Assembly: GCA_008973525.1 (NCBI GenBank)
Contig: WACJ01000347.1
Span: 186,001-250,000 of the forward strand
Direction of reading: 5' to 3'
Source: Stenopsyche tienmushanensis
Taxonomy: Eukaryota; Arthropoda; Insecta; Trichoptera; Stenopsychidae
Length of the DNA: 64,000 nucleotides
Shown: positions 63,901 to 64,000 of the stretch, piece after piece
Layout: every line of letters begins with the position of its first letter
Numbering within the stretch: the stretch's first letter is position 1
Program-made: the position numbers and the translations under genes
Notes under the pieces: generated by a model
What the model saw: only the letters and a program-made list of their open reading frames with translations
What the model was told of the DNA's origin: nothing
Database searches by the model: none

Positions 63901-64000
63901 GATCGTGACTTTAAGTATGAAATCCGGAGGTGTTCCTGCCTTCACGGTGGGCATCATTATAGCATCGTGCTGAGAATGTATCAGCGTCTCGTCCAAGTCC
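60841..64000 (-). CDS. Dullard: CTD nuclear envelope phosphatase 1 (Dullard), 3' part
   Basis: Four exons on the minus strand are inside the window: 63838-64000 (continues beyond it), 61257-61369, 61061-61176 and 60841-60986. They join in frame and read the whole HAD-type catalytic domain from 'DLDETLIHS' to '[10 protein letters not shown]'. The catalytic DxDxT is present (Asp-Leu-Asp-Glu-Thr), as are '[19 protein letters not shown]' and '[20 protein letters not shown]'. The N-terminal membrane segment lies outside the window. In animals this Ser/Thr phosphatase acts with CNEP1R1 at the nuclear envelope and ER to dephosphorylate lipin, and it dampens BMP signalling. The 2.5-kb intron 61,370-63,837 contains nested transposons. 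Confidence 0.95.
61061..61176 (-). CDS. Dullard: Dullard exon, '[15 protein letters not shown]'
   Basis: The acceptor is TATCATACAG and the donor GTAATT. It encodes '[20 protein letters not shown]' and '[15 protein letters not shown]', ending in the first base of an Asp codon. Confidence 0.94.
61257..61369 (-). CDS. Dullard: Dullard exon, '[13 protein letters not shown]'
   Basis: The acceptor is AATTTTAG and the donor GTATTT. It encodes '[20 protein letters not shown]' and '[11 protein letters not shown]', ending in a split Arg codon. Confidence 0.94.
61472..62880 (-). mobile_element. Mariner-like element interrupted by Tigger, in a Dullard intron
   Basis: The low-coordinate end (AAGATGTGTCCCAAAAGTTA) matches the ends of the 58,011 element. 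After the Tigger insertion the antisense C-terminus continues ('[20 protein letters not shown]' and '[13 protein letters not shown]', 62,395-62,510), then '[13 protein letters not shown]' and '[14 protein letters not shown]' upstream. It is frame-broken. The expected opposite end is not found as a clean inverted repeat. Confidence 0.65.
61506..62390 (-). mobile_element. Tigger/pogo element, deleted, nested in a mariner-like element
   Basis: The ends CAGTGGACCTCAGGTTACAA and (reverse complement) CAGTGGAACCTTGTCTTATG have Tigger-type CAG tips; TA precedes the left end. On the minus strand it reads the DDE region of the jerky/Tigger family ('[20 protein letters not shown]', '[20 protein letters not shown]', '[15 protein letters not shown]' with the second Asp) and a C-terminal acidic stretch ('[20 protein letters not shown]'). 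The N-terminal DNA-binding domains are missing. It is 885 bp long. Confidence 0.85.
62892..63070 (+). repeat. Left end of the 58,011-type mariner-like family
   Basis: TA then CAAGGTGTATCCCAAAAGTC is followed by sequence related to the first 150 bp of the 58,011 element (shared 'GCAGTGGACTAGGTTTGTGG' versus 'ACAGCGGACCAAAGTTCAGT'). The right end is missing. Confidence 0.5.
63071..63837. other. AT-rich Dullard intron DNA
   Basis: No gene or repeat is recognised. Confidence 0.4.
63838..64000 (-). CDS. Dullard: Dullard exon with catalytic DLDET, partial
   Basis: It reads '[20 protein letters not shown]' through '[12 protein letters not shown]' to donor GTGAGT. It is cut by the window edge one base before the first Asp codon. 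Confidence 0.95.

Overview
This is an AT-rich animal genome window, almost certainly from an insect. It has three intron-containing housekeeping genes near its right half and, around them, a graveyard of insect-type transposons (mariner, Tc1, Tigger/pogo, piggyBac and R1-clade non-LTR elements). I see no prokaryotic operons, tRNA, rRNA or CRISPR array. The exact species cannot be told from the sequence alone.

Layout: 1-32 kb is a gene-poor stretch of AT-rich DNA with many transposon relics, several small TTAA- or TA-flanked MITEs, a few islands of balanced base composition, and one very GC-rich island at about 23.6-24.0 kb. At 32.1-32.65 kb is a weak candidate terminal exon of an unrecognised + strand gene. 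32.7-36.6 kb is AT-rich non-coding DNA.

36,680-40,834 (minus strand) holds the complete coding region of the AP-2 clathrin adaptor mu subunit in eight coding exons. Its last-but-one intron has been swollen from roughly 80 bp to about 1.9 kb by a piggyBac element. A likely untranslated first exon lies near 44.2 kb. Head to head with it, PEX14 (peroxisomal docking protein) starts at 44,874 on the + strand and ends at 50,438 in four coding exons; its 4.4-kb first intron carries mariner debris. The two genes probably share a promoter region around 44.2-44.9 kb.

50.4-56 kb is intergenic and contains R1-clade, mariner and Tc1 relics. 60,841-64,000 (minus strand) holds the 3' four exons of the nuclear-envelope phosphatase Dullard/CTDNEP1. 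The gene runs off the right edge at its catalytic DLDET motif, and the large intron before the last three exons contains a Tigger element nested in a mariner-like element.

The three genes serve separate cell functions (endocytic cargo selection, peroxisomal import, lipin dephosphorylation) and nothing suggests that they form a pathway. The most notable non-gene observations are: a perfect 10-bp hairpin whose loop holds the AP-2 mu start codon; a four-copy interspersed repeat with two conserved short hairpins; a long inverted duplication of an R1-clade 3' end inside a piggyBac element that itself sits in a mariner; and the isolated GC-rich island with a palindromic ETS-type site. I did not find convincing evidence of an undescribed functional system.
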